Source: Pseudomonadota bacterium
Lineage (GTDB): Bacteria; Pseudomonadota; Alphaproteobacteria; Acetobacterales; Acetobacteraceae
Direction of reading: 5' to 3'
DNA: 14,843 bases
NCBI GenBank assembly: GCA_021829055.1
Contig: JAJZCS010000023.1
Span: 1-14,843, forward strand
Below the pieces are notes generated by a model. It saw only the letters and a program-made list of their open reading frames with translations, ran no database searches and had not been told where the DNA came from. The stretch's first letter is position 1, and every line of letters begins with the position of its first letter. Shown piece by piece: positions 7,575-14,843 of the stretch. Position numbers and translations under genes: made by a program.

Positions 7575-7901
7575 ATAGGGCAGCTCTCAGAAAGAGTACA
7601 TCCGTAGGTTGCATTGATCGTGTGGCTTTGAAGGCGAGTTTGGCATGCTCTGCGTTGAACAGTACCGTACCGACAAGGAGAGATAAAACAATAGCAAGCT
7701 CAGCCCATGACCTGATCTTTCGATTTTTTTACGTCGGAATGCTGGACGGGTGGTGCCGCTGTCCGGGAGCATCTCTCACACGGCGTCGTTGAACGAGCAA
7801 TCATGTTCCATTGCGTCACGATAAAATATCGGCATTGTACGATGAACAGCTCAGAATCTCGCGCATTTTTTGGCATGACAGGATAATAAGGGGTAACCGC
7901 T
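7575..7901. other. Gap between zapE and sucA
   Basis: These 327 bases hold no gene I can support. A plus-strand frame of 73 codons (7571-7792) begins with an ATGA overlap of the zapE stop, but its product resembles nothing and has no clear domain. In many Rhodospirillales mdh, sucC and sucD lie at this place, and I see no recognisable remnant of them. The sucA promoter is expected here; TAAAAT at about 7822-7827 resembles a -10 box but has no good -35 partner. AAGGGG at 7888-7893 is the sucA ribosome-binding site. Confidence 0.5.
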
Positions 7902-10775
7902 ATGGCCGGGATCGATAGTCTGGCGACCGTGATGAACGGTAACAATGCCGCATTTATCGCCAATCTCTATGCGAAATGGGTGCAAGCGCCAAGCAGCATC
8001 GATCCGGAATTTGCGACTTTGTTCGCCGCTCTTGGTGACGAGGCGCAACAGGTTCTGAGTGACGTCGAGGGAGCGTCTTGGGCGAAGCGGCCTTTTGGCT
8101 TTCCGGGTCCCGTCGCCGCCTCTGACAGCATCATGCCGGGTGGTAAGACGATATCACGACAAGCGATTACAGATTCGATCCGCGCCCTGATGCTGATTAG
8201 GGTATACCGGGTGCGCGGCCATCTGGAGGCTGATCTTGATCCACTAGGCCTGCGCAAACCTAGCCATCATATCGAACTCGATCCACGCAGCTATGGATTT
8301 ACAGAGGCAGACTACGATCGACCCATATTCATCGATCAGGTACTCGGGCTAGAGACTGCAACGTTACGGCAGATTGTTAACATCGTACGCGCGAGCTACT
8401 GCGGAAAGATCGGTGTTGAATTTATGCATATACAGGATCCAGATCAAAAATCATGGATCCAGAAAAGGATGGAAGGGGCGCCTTGGCGCACTGCGTTCGA
8501 TGCACCACAGAAGCGAAAGATCCTGGAGCAATTAACAGAAGCAGAAGGATTTGAAACTTTCTGTCAACGACGCTTCGTCGGTACGAAGCGCTTCGGTCTT
8601 GAGGGAGGCGAAAGCACGATTCTGGCCCTTCACGCGATCATCGAGGTAGCTGCCCGGGGAGGCGTAAGGGAAATCGCAATTGGAATGCCGCATCGGGGGC
8701 GCCTGAACACGCTCGTCAACGTCGTCAAGAAGCCCTTTACGGCGGTGTTTTCAGAGTTTGAGGGCGAGAGCTCTAAGCCCGATACGGTTCAGGGAGCTGG
8801 TGACGTGAAATATCATCTCGGCACTTCGACAGACGTGGTGATCGCCGGCAATAACGTGCACGTGTCCTTGCAGCCGAATCCATCTCATCTTGAGGCTGTC
8901 GATCCCGTCGTTGCGGGCAAGGTACGTGCGCGCCAAGATATGGCTGGCGACACGAAGACGAGACGATCAGTTATGGGTATTCTCATGCATGGAGACGCAG
9001 CCTTTGCAGGGCAAGGACTCGTTTACGAGACGCTGGCAATGAGCCAACTCATCGGGTACCGTACAGGCGGCACAATCCATATCGTCGTGAACAATCAGAT
9101 AGGTTTCACAACCGTTCCGGCTCATGGGTACTCTGGGCTCTACTGCACAGACATTGCAAAGTCCGTGCAATCGCCCATTTTCCATGTTAATGGCGATGAT
9201 CCAGAGGCGGTTGTATTTGTGGCAAAACTGGCGGCCGAATTCAGGCAAGAATTTGGCGTGGATGTTGTAATCGATCTGGTTTGCTATCGGCGCCATGGGC
9301 ATAACGAGACGGACGAACCGGCGTTCACCCAGCCAATCATGTATCGGGCTATAGCGGCACAGAAGACCACGCGCCATTTATATGCGGAGCGTCTCGTTGA
9401 TGAACACGTTGTTGATGCCGAGCAAGCGAAGCGCCTATATGATGAGTTTGTGCAAACCTTGGATGATGCATACGCGGCGGCATCTGGCTACAGGCCTAAT
9501 AAGGCAGACTGGCTAGAAGGGCACTGGGCGGGATTCGACCAGTCCTACGATGAAGAGGATAAGGCAGAGGAACCTACAGCAGTCGATGCTTCCACGCTGG
9601 TCGAGATCGGTTTGTGTCTCACACGAGCACCTTCAAATTTTGATATCAATCCAAAAATTGCAAGGCAACTGGACGCAAAACGCGAGATGATCGAGACCGG
9701 AGAGGGGATCGACTGGGCCACTGCTGAAGCGCTGGCATTTGGCTCTTTGCTGTTGGAGGGACACAGGGTCCGGTTATCGGGCGAAGACTGCCAGCGTGGA
9801 ACATTTAGTCAGAGACATGCTGTTCTGATCGATCAGAGCAATCAACATGAGTATGTTCCCCTTAACAATATCCGGAATGCCCAGGCAAAAATCGAAGTTT
9901 TTAATTCTCTACTGTCCGAAGCAGGCGTCCTTGGCTTTGAGTACGGTTATTCACTGGCTGATCCGCACACGTTAGTTCTTTGGGAAGCGCAATTTGGCGA
10001 CTTTGCAAATGGAGCCCAAGTCATTATTGATCAATTCTTGTCGGCAGGCGAGAGCAAATGGCTACGTATGTCGGGGCTAACGCTGCTACTGCCGCACGGA
10101 TACGAGGGACAGGGGCCAGAGCACTCTTCAGCCCGACTGGAACGCTATCTCCAGCTATGCGCTGAAAGCAACATGTCTGTCTGTAACATTACGACACCGG
10201 CAAATTATTTTCACGTTCTTCGGCGGCAACTAAAAAGAAACTTTCGCAAACCATTGGTCATCATGACGCCAAAATCTCTGTTGCGACATAAGCTTGTGGT
10301 TTCAGCGTTATCAGATATGAGCGATAAATCGATATTTCATGCCGTGATTCCAGAGATTGATACGCTGCAACCGGCAGATCAGGTAAAACGCGTAGTGGTG
10401 TGCTCAGGCAAGGTATATTATGATCTCCTGGCTGAAAGACGCCGACTTGGCATCAATGATGTTGCAATTGTACGTCTGGAGCAGTTCTACCCATTCCCAA
10501 AGTCTTCTTTGAAGACGGTTCTCTCCCCATATATGAAAGCAGAAATCGTCTGGTGCCAGGAGGAGCCGGAAAATATGGGAGGTTGGCAGTTTGTTGATCG
10601 ACGCATCGAGGAGACCTTAGGCTGCATCCCGTCGCGGAAGAACAAAACAAGACCAATCTTTGCCGGGCGCAGAGCTGCTGCCAGCCCGGCGACCGGTCTC
10701 GCAAAAATCCATGTTGAGGAACAAGCAGTTCTGGTTCAGCAGGCTTTGGCAATTAGAAACACCGCAATGATCTGA
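7902..10775 (+). CDS. sucA: 2-oxoglutarate dehydrogenase E1 component
   Basis: E1 is the thiamine-diphosphate-dependent decarboxylase of the 2-oxoglutarate dehydrogenase complex; it decarboxylates 2-oxoglutarate and passes the succinyl group to the lipoyl arm of E2 in the cytoplasm. The 957-residue length is normal (about 930-990). In order I see an N-terminal segment FIANLYAKWVQ, KRFGLEGGES, IGMPHRGRLNTLVN, YHLGTSTD, VSLQPNPSHLEAVDPVV, the cofactor motif starting HGDAAFAGQG at His363 and ending NNQIGFTT, HVNGDDPEAV, YRRHGHNETDEP, and in the C-terminal half LPHGYEGQGPEHSSARLERY and MTPKSLLRHK. All blocks are intact and no frameshift is seen. The ATG at 7902 is preceded by AAGGGG about 8 bases away. 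It is the first gene of the sucA-sucB-lpd operon; sucB starts 18 bases after its stop. Confidence 0.98.
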   Translation: MAGIDSLATVMNGNNAAFIANLYAKWVQAPSSIDPEFATLFAALGDEAQQVLSDVEGASWAKRPFGFPGPVAASDSIMPGGKTISRQAITDSIRALMLIRVYRVRGHLEADLDPLGLRKPSHHIELDPRSYGFTEADYDRPIFIDQVLGLETATLRQIVNIVRASYCGKIGVEFMHIQDPDQKSWIQKRMEGAPWRTAFDAPQKRKILEQLTEAEGFETFCQRRFVGTKRFGLEGGESTILALHAIIEVAARGGVREIAIGMPHRGRLNTLVNVVKKPFTAVFSEFEGESSKPDTVQGAGDVKYHLGTSTDVVIAGNNVHVSLQPNPSHLEAVDPVVAGKVRARQDMAGDTKTRRSVMGILMHGDAAFAGQGLVYETLAMSQLIGYRTGGTIHIVVNNQIGFTTVPAHGYSGLYCTDIAKSVQSPIFHVNGDDPEAVVFVAKLAAEFRQEFGVDVVIDLVCYRRHGHNETDEPAFTQPIMYRAIAAQKTTRHLYAERLVDEHVVDAEQAKRLYDEFVQTLDDAYAAASGYRPNKADWLEGHWAGFDQSYDEEDKAEEPTAVDASTLVEIGLCLTRAPSNFDINPKIARQLDAKREMIETGEGIDWATAEALAFGSLLLEGHRVRLSGEDCQRGTFSQRHAVLIDQSNQHEYVPLNNIRNAQAKIEVFNSLLSEAGVLGFEYGYSLADPHTLVLWEAQFGDFANGAQVIIDQFLSAGESKWLRMSGLTLLLPHGYEGQGPEHSSARLERYLQLCAESNMSVCNITTPANYFHVLRRQLKRNFRKPLVIMTPKSLLRHKLVVSALSDMSDKSIFHAVIPEIDTLQPADQVKRVVVCSGKVYYDLLAERRRLGINDVAIVRLEQFYPFPKSSLKTVLSPYMKAEIVWCQEEPENMGGWQFVDRRIEETLGCIPSRKNKTRPIFAGRRAAASPATGLAKIHVEEQAVLVQQALAIRNTAMI

Positions 10776-10793
10776 ATTTCTGAGGAGTGCAGA

Positions 10794-12002
10794 ATGCTGA
10801 CGGAAATTAAGGTTCCATCTCTTGGCGAGAGCGTCATAACGGCAACAGTCTCGCGCTGGATCAAGAAGGCCGGCGACACAGTGGACCGCGATGAACCGAT
10901 AGTTGAGCTGGAAACAGACAAGGTAACCGTTGAGGTCAACGCGCCAGAGTCTGGGAGAATCAGCTCTATTTCCGCAGAGGAAGGAAGTGAAGTCGAGGTT
11001 GGATCGGTTCTAGGTGCTCTTGAAGTGACTGGTGAAACCTCCGCATCAAGACCGGCAGCCAACCCGCAAGCTGGCGTCAATCCTCCCCCACCACCATCAG
11101 GACCGGTCGCCCGAAATGGCACCACGGCATCGTTGCCGGCAGCCCGAAAAATGATGGACGAGCGGGAGATTGCGCCTGAGGACATCGGAACGGGAAGTGG
11201 CAAAGGTGGTCGGATCACCAAGGGCGATGTAATCGCATTTCTCGATAGGAAGCCAGAAGCGGGTGAGCCAACAAAGCTGAAAACGCCACGAGTTGACGAG
11301 GTGCGTGAGGAAAGGGTCCGAATGACGCGCTTGCGGCGCACGATTGCCGAGAGACTCAAAGAGGCCCAGAACACCGCCGCGATGCTCACCACCTTCAACG
11401 AAGTTGATTTAAGCGCGGTAATGGCATTGCGCGCGCAATACAAGGATGTTTTTGAAAGAAAACACGGGGGCATCCGGCTTGGGTTGATGAGCTTCTTTAT
11501 CAAGGCCTGTGTCGTGGGGCTGCAAGAGTTTCCTGCGGTGAATGCGGAAATAGATGGCAATGACATCGTGTATAAGCATTTTGTTAACATGGGTATTGCG
11601 GTCAGCGGTCCAAATGGACTGGTCGTTCCCGTTATTCGTGATGCGGATCAACTTGGCTTTCCAGCACTTGAGGCGGCGATAACAGATTTCGGGAAACGGG
11701 CATACGAAGGCACCATCAGACTAGACGAGCTGTCTGGCGGCACGTTTTCGATCACGAACGGTGGTATCTTTGGTTCCCTGATGTCGACACCAATACTGAA
11801 TCCGCCGCAGTCGGGCATTCTCGGTATGCACAAGATTCAGGAGCGCCCGATCGCAATCGATGGGAAACTTGAGATTCGATCAATGATGTACCTAGCGCTA
11901 TCTTACGACCATCGGATTGTCGATGGGCGAGAGGCCGTATCGTTCTTGGTACGCGTAAAGGAAAACATCGAAGATCCACAACGTCTACTCCTGGATATCT
12001 GA
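10794..12002 (+). CDS. sucB: Dihydrolipoyl succinyltransferase (E2 of 2-oxoglutarate dehydrogenase)
   Basis: E2 forms the core of the complex and transfers the succinyl group from its lipoyl arm to CoA. The 402-residue product has a single N-terminal lipoyl domain (about 1-76) with the lipoylated Lys43 in [11 protein letters not shown], an Ala/Pro-rich linker (about 80-103, with a PPPPP run), a peripheral-subunit-binding domain (about 104-142, [13 protein letters not shown] through [12 protein letters not shown]), and a catalytic domain ending in [17 protein letters not shown] with His373 and Asp377 as active-site residues. The E. coli enzyme has the matching pair near 375 and 379. GAGGAG at 10782-10787 lies 6 bases before the ATG. 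The lpd start follows its stop almost immediately, so the complex is made from one transcript. Confidence 0.98.
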   Translation: MLTEIKVPSLGESVITATVSRWIKKAGDTVDRDEPIVELETDKVTVEVNAPESGRISSISAEEGSEVEVGSVLGALEVTGETSASRPAANPQAGVNPPPPPSGPVARNGTTASLPAARKMMDEREIAPEDIGTGSGKGGRITKGDVIAFLDRKPEAGEPTKLKTPRVDEVREERVRMTRLRRTIAERLKEAQNTAAMLTTFNEVDLSAVMALRAQYKDVFERKHGGIRLGLMSFFIKACVVGLQEFPAVNAEIDGNDIVYKHFVNMGIAVSGPNGLVVPVIRDADQLGFPALEAAITDFGKRAYEGTIRLDELSGGTFSITNGGIFGSLMSTPILNPPQSGILGMHKIQERPIAIDGKLEIRSMMYLALSYDHRIVDGREAVSFLVRVKENIEDPQRLLLDI

Positions 12003-12003
12003 G

Positions 12004-13404
12004 GTGGCAGAGGTGAGTAGCCAGTACGACGTCATCGTTATCGGTGCCGGGCCCGCCGGCTATGTATGTGCTATTCGAGCCGCCCAATTGGGAATGAAAG
12101 TCGCCTGTGTCGAGCGGCGCAGCACGTTAGGAGGCACATGCCTGAATGTAGGATGCATTCCTTCGAAGGCGTTGCTTCAATCATCCGAAAAATACTTTTC
12201 GTTCCGGAACGAGGCTGCAAAGCATGGGATTGTCGCGGGAGAGATATCGTTCAATCTGGCCAATATGATGGCTCGTAAGGACGAAATCGTCTCTGCCAAT
12301 ATTAAGGGTATTCAATTCCTGTTTAAAAAACATAATATTTCCTGGATCAAGGGTGCTGCAGTATTCAAGGTTCCAGGCACGATTGTCGTGGCGGGCACTG
12401 ATTACTCGGCAAAACATTTTGTTATCGCGACAGGTAGCGAGAGTTTGTCTCTCCCTGGCCTCGAGATTGATGAAACCCGAATTGTTACGTCAACAGGCGC
12501 CCTCACGCTCAAAGCCGTGCCACGCCGTCTCGTTGTGATCGGAGGCGGTTATATTGGACTGGAGCTGGGAACCATGTGGGGTCGACTTGGTTCCGAAGTA
12601 ACGGTCGTCGAATTTCTTGACCGGCTGATCCCAACGATGGACGCAGAAATTGCCGAATCGGCTAAGAAAATTCTTGAGAAGGCAGGACTCAAATTTAAAC
12701 TAGGAAGGCGCGTGGTTGGTGCTACGCGGACCAATGCGAGCATAAGCCTGACGCTTACGCCCGCGAATGGAGATGGTCATGAAACTCTTGAGGCTGATGT
12801 GGTTCTTGTTGCGATCGGCCGGCGTGCCCATACCTCAGGTTTAGGGCTGGCCGGTATTGGCGTAGCGTTAGACGGTCAGGGGCGAGTCAAGACCGACAAG
12901 CGTTTTGCGACGAACGTTCCTGGAATCTATGCGATTGGCGATGTGATTGCCGGGCCAATGCTGGCGCATAAAGCCGCGGAGGAAGGAATAGCCTTGGCCG
13001 AAATCCTCGCGGGGCAGGCGGGGAACGTGAATTATTCGGCGATTCCTGGAGTGATCTATACGTGGCCCGAGGTAGCGTCAGTGGGAAAAACCGAGGAGGA
13101 GTTGCGGGGAGCCGGTGTTTCCTACAAGGTAGGGAAATTTCCCTTCATCGCTAACAGTAGAGCTCGCACCATGGGCGACACAGATGGATTCGTGAAGATT
13201 ATTGCCGACAAGAGAACCGACACGCTGCTCGGAGCGCACATTATTGGGCCTGACGCGAGCGCGATCATCGGGGAGCTTGTGGTTGCCATGGAGTTTGGTG
13301 CATCGGCTGAGGATATCGCGCGCACAAGCCATGCACACCCGTCGCTAAACGAAGCGGTGAAAGAGGCCGCTCTGGCCGTTGACGGGCGCGCCTTGCACAT
13401 TTAA
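12004..13404 (+). CDS. lpd: Dihydrolipoyl dehydrogenase (E3)
   Basis: E3 reoxidises the dihydrolipoyl arm of E2 with FAD and hands electrons to NAD+. The 466-residue protein has the FAD-binding VIVIGAGPAGYVCAIRAAQL near residues 10-29, the redox disulfide Cys46-Cys51 in GGTCLNVGCIPSKALL, the NAD-binding VVIGGGYIGLELG, a second FAD motif GIYAIGDVIAGPMLAHKAAEEG, and a C-terminal dimer interface ending in the His445-Glu450 dyad of HAHPSLNEAVKEAAL. The frame starts with GTG at 12004, two bases after the sucB stop codon ends (MAE- is a common start in this family). A second in-frame GTG at 12013 has GAGG at 12001-12004 eight bases upstream and may be the true start. Located with sucAB, it is dedicated to this complex at least by context, although E3 may be shared with others. 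Confidence 0.97.
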   Translation: MAEVSSQYDVIVIGAGPAGYVCAIRAAQLGMKVACVERRSTLGGTCLNVGCIPSKALLQSSEKYFSFRNEAAKHGIVAGEISFNLANMMARKDEIVSANIKGIQFLFKKHNISWIKGAAVFKVPGTIVVAGTDYSAKHFVIATGSESLSLPGLEIDETRIVTSTGALTLKAVPRRLVVIGGGYIGLELGTMWGRLGSEVTVVEFLDRLIPTMDAEIAESAKKILEKAGLKFKLGRRVVGATRTNASISLTLTPANGDGHETLEADVVLVAIGRRAHTSGLGLAGIGVALDGQGRVKTDKRFATNVPGIYAIGDVIAGPMLAHKAAEEGIALAEILAGQAGNVNYSAIPGVIYTWPEVASVGKTEEELRGAGVSYKVGKFPFIANSRARTMGDTDGFVKIIADKRTDTLLGAHIIGPDASAIIGELVVAMEFGASAEDIARTSHAHPSLNEAVKEAALAVDGRALHI

Positions 13405-13459
13405 TTTACTCGATGTGCGAATGCATGCCCGTCCCAGCAAAGCAGAACACTTCAGGCCG

Positions 13460-14761
13460 CTATATAATTTGCGCGGTACTCAGGGCATGGGTGAGATCAC
13501 CGATGATGTCGTCGATATGTTCGATACCAATCGATAACCGCACGTAACCGCTCGTTACGCCCGTCATTGCCTGCTCGTCCGCTGATAGCTGCGAGTGCGT
13601 GGTGCTTGCCGGATGTATGGCAAGGCTCCTGGCATCACCAATGTTGGCAACATGATAGAACATTTTCAGGGACTGGATGAATTTTACTCCGGCTTCCCGG
13701 CCACCAGCCAACTCGAAACCAAGAAGGCCGCCATAACCTCCATGGAGGTAACGGTCTGCTCTTTCCCGTGCTGGACCTGTTGCAAGACTCGGATGGATCA
13801 CTTTGGTTACGCCTTGCTGCCCAGAAAGGAATTTCGCAACCGTTGTTGCATTACTGCAATGACGTTCCATTCGCAGCGGTAGGGTTTCCAAACCTTGAAT
13901 AATCTGAAATGCGTTCATCGGTGACAGCGCTGCCCCAAGATCGCGCAAGAGAACAACGCGGGCGCGAATAATGTACGCAACTGGCCCTAGAGGTTTGGTT
14001 GCCTCCGTCCAGATTGCTCCATGATAGCTTCGATCCGGAGTATTCAGCATTGGCTGACGCTCCTTGTGACGGAACCAGTCAAAGTTACCACCGTCAATGA
14101 TCATGCCGCCGATGCTCGTTCCATGGCCACCAATATATTTCGTGGTCGAATAAACAACGATCGCTGCACCGTGATCGAACGGTCTGCAGAGAACCGGGGC
14201 AGCGGTATTGTCGATGATCAATGGGATTCCGAGCGGGCGCCCGATTGCCGCAACCTCTGCGATTGGAAACACAACGAGTTTTGGATTGGGCAGGGTCTCG
14301 GCATAATACGCACGGGTTTTATCGTCAGTGGCACGGCGAAAATTCTCGGGATCAGACGGATCAACAAACCGTACATCGATACCCTGATCTTTCAACGTGT
14401 TCGCGAAGAGATTCCATGTGCCTCCGTATAGATCGGTTGACGAAACAATGTTGTCTCCGGCGCGGGCAAGAGTCTGGACGGAAAACGCTGATGCCGCCTG
14501 GCCTGATGCGACTGCCAACGCAGCAACGCCACCTTCGATCGCGGCAAGGCGCTCCTCAAGGACCGCCGTCGTCGGATTCATGATGCGCGTGTAAATGTTG
14601 CCTAACTCCGTTAACGCGAACAGATTCTCTGCGTGTTCCGGCGAATGGAACTGATACGAAGTGGTCTGATGGATCGGCACAGCAACTGACCCGGTTGTCG
14701 GGTCGGCGCGCCATCCTGCGTGCAGCACCAATGTTTCCGGATGAATACTTTTAGCCGTCAT
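13460..14761 (-). CDS. metY: O-acetylhomoserine sulfhydrylase (aminocarboxypropyltransferase)
   Basis: This PLP enzyme makes homocysteine from O-acetylhomoserine and sulfide, the direct sulfhydrylation step of methionine synthesis. The 433-residue length is typical of MetY (about 425-440) and longer than the related MetB/MetZ enzymes. Diagnostic blocks are LVLHAGWRADPTTGSVAVPI, TTSYQF, the cofactor-binding YTRIMNPT, ALAVASGQAA, DLYGGTWNLF, DNTAAPVLCRPFDHGA with Asp184, and STTKYIGGHGTSIGG with the Schiff-base Lys208. The C-terminal LAIHPASTTHSQL and GYVRLSIGIEHIDDII close the fold. AGGAG (14772-14768, minus strand) sits 6 bases before the ATG. It is convergent with lpd across 55 bases in which I see no strong terminator. 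O-succinylhomoserine use is possible but less likely for this subfamily. Confidence 0.95.
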   Translation of the reverse strand: MTAKSIHPETLVLHAGWRADPTTGSVAVPIHQTTSYQFHSPEHAENLFALTELGNIYTRIMNPTTAVLEERLAAIEGGVAALAVASGQAASAFSVQTLARAGDNIVSSTDLYGGTWNLFANTLKDQGIDVRFVDPSDPENFRRATDDKTRAYYAETLPNPKLVVFPIAEVAAIGRPLGIPLIIDNTAAPVLCRPFDHGAAIVVYSTTKYIGGHGTSIGGMIIDGGNFDWFRHKERQPMLNTPDRSYHGAIWTEATKPLGPVAYIIRARVVLLRDLGAALSPMNAFQIIQGLETLPLRMERHCSNATTVAKFLSGQQGVTKVIHPSLATGPARERADRYLHGGYGGLLGFELAGGREAGVKFIQSLKMFYHVANIGDARSLAIHPASTTHSQLSADEQAMTGVTSGYVRLSIGIEHIDDIIGDLTHALSTAQII

Positions 14762-14784
14762 TTTTTACTCCTAGCGCAATCTAT

Positions 14785-14824
14785 CGGGTTGGCCGTCTAT
14801 CGTTCACACCCGTATCCGGGTCAA
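14785..14824 (-). promoter_or_regulatory. Candidate metY promoter with embedded dyad
   Basis: On the minus strand TTGACC (14824-14819) matches the -35 consensus in five of six bases, followed after exactly 17 bases by GATAGA (14801-14796), a weak -10 box. A perfect dyad ACCCG-GATA-CGGGT (14821-14808) overlaps the -35 and spacer, which is a usual place for a repressor operator. A second copy of ACCCG lies downstream at 14789-14785, so CGGGT could pair with either copy. The sequence ends soon after, so more distant control elements cannot be seen. Motif-based call only. Confidence 0.33.
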
Positions 14825-14843
14825 GGAACGTCTCGTACGGATC

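Noticed and set aside
7571..7792. Plus-strand frame overlapping the zapE stop by ATGA, which might suggest a coupled small gene
   Set aside because: The product has no recognisable domain or membrane segment and ends in a low-complexity Arg run; the overlap alone is weak evidence.
14762..14843. SAM-II-type riboswitch upstream of metY
   Set aside because: Such elements precede met genes in alphaproteobacteria, but I could not find the conserved pseudoknot core in the available leader; a covariance-model scan would decide.
1..14843. CRISPR arrays, tRNA or rRNA genes, prophage, toxin-antitoxin or defence genes
   Set aside because: I saw no regularly spaced repeats, no tRNA T-arm signature in a cloverleaf context, no rRNA sequence and no proteins of those families on either strand.

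Overview
The window looks like a chromosomal piece of an alphaproteobacterium, most likely Acetobacteraceae (acetic acid bacteria or relatives). The reasons are a zapE gene next to sucA-sucB-lpd (a Rhodospirillales-type neighbourhood), a cyanide-insensitive-type cytochrome bd oxidase with its DUF2474 mini-protein, and the sequence style of the 2-oxoglutarate dehydrogenase E1 N-terminus. The assignment rests on recalled family patterns, not on a search. G+C is roughly half by eye.

Layout. Positions 1-444 hold no gene I can support. A cytosolic sulfite-oxidase-like molybdopterin protein (445-1119, +) converges on a secreted OmpA-domain protein (1293-1949, -), with a probable rho-independent terminator between them. 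About 840 bases without a convincing gene follow (1950-2790). Next comes the cydA-cydB operon (2791-5243, +), which ends in a 42-residue DUF2474 protein (5248-5376) easily missed because of its size. A decayed island of about 1 kb (5377-6413) carries the C-terminal stump of an IS630-family transposase on the minus strand. zapE (6414-7574, +) is separated by a 327-base gap from the sucA-sucB-lpd operon (7902-13404, +), which encodes the whole 2-oxoglutarate dehydrogenase complex. metY (13460-14761, -) converges on lpd and has a candidate promoter with an embedded dyad at the right edge.

Function. The cyd genes encode a quinol-oxidising, oxygen-reducing terminal oxidase. sucA, sucB and lpd encode E1, E2 and E3, which convert 2-oxoglutarate to succinyl-CoA and feed NADH to the respiratory chain. 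zapE is an AFG1-type ATPase. metY assimilates sulfide into homocysteine. The mdh-sucCD genes often found between zapE and sucA in related alphaproteobacteria are absent here, which fits the modified TCA cycle known in acetic acid bacteria.

I see no CRISPR array, tRNA, rRNA, prophage or defence system, and nothing that forms a clearly new biological system. The best leads are modest: the DUF2474 protein with an N-terminal CxxC, the missing mdh-sucCD block, the metY upstream dyad, and several large decayed or regulatory gaps.
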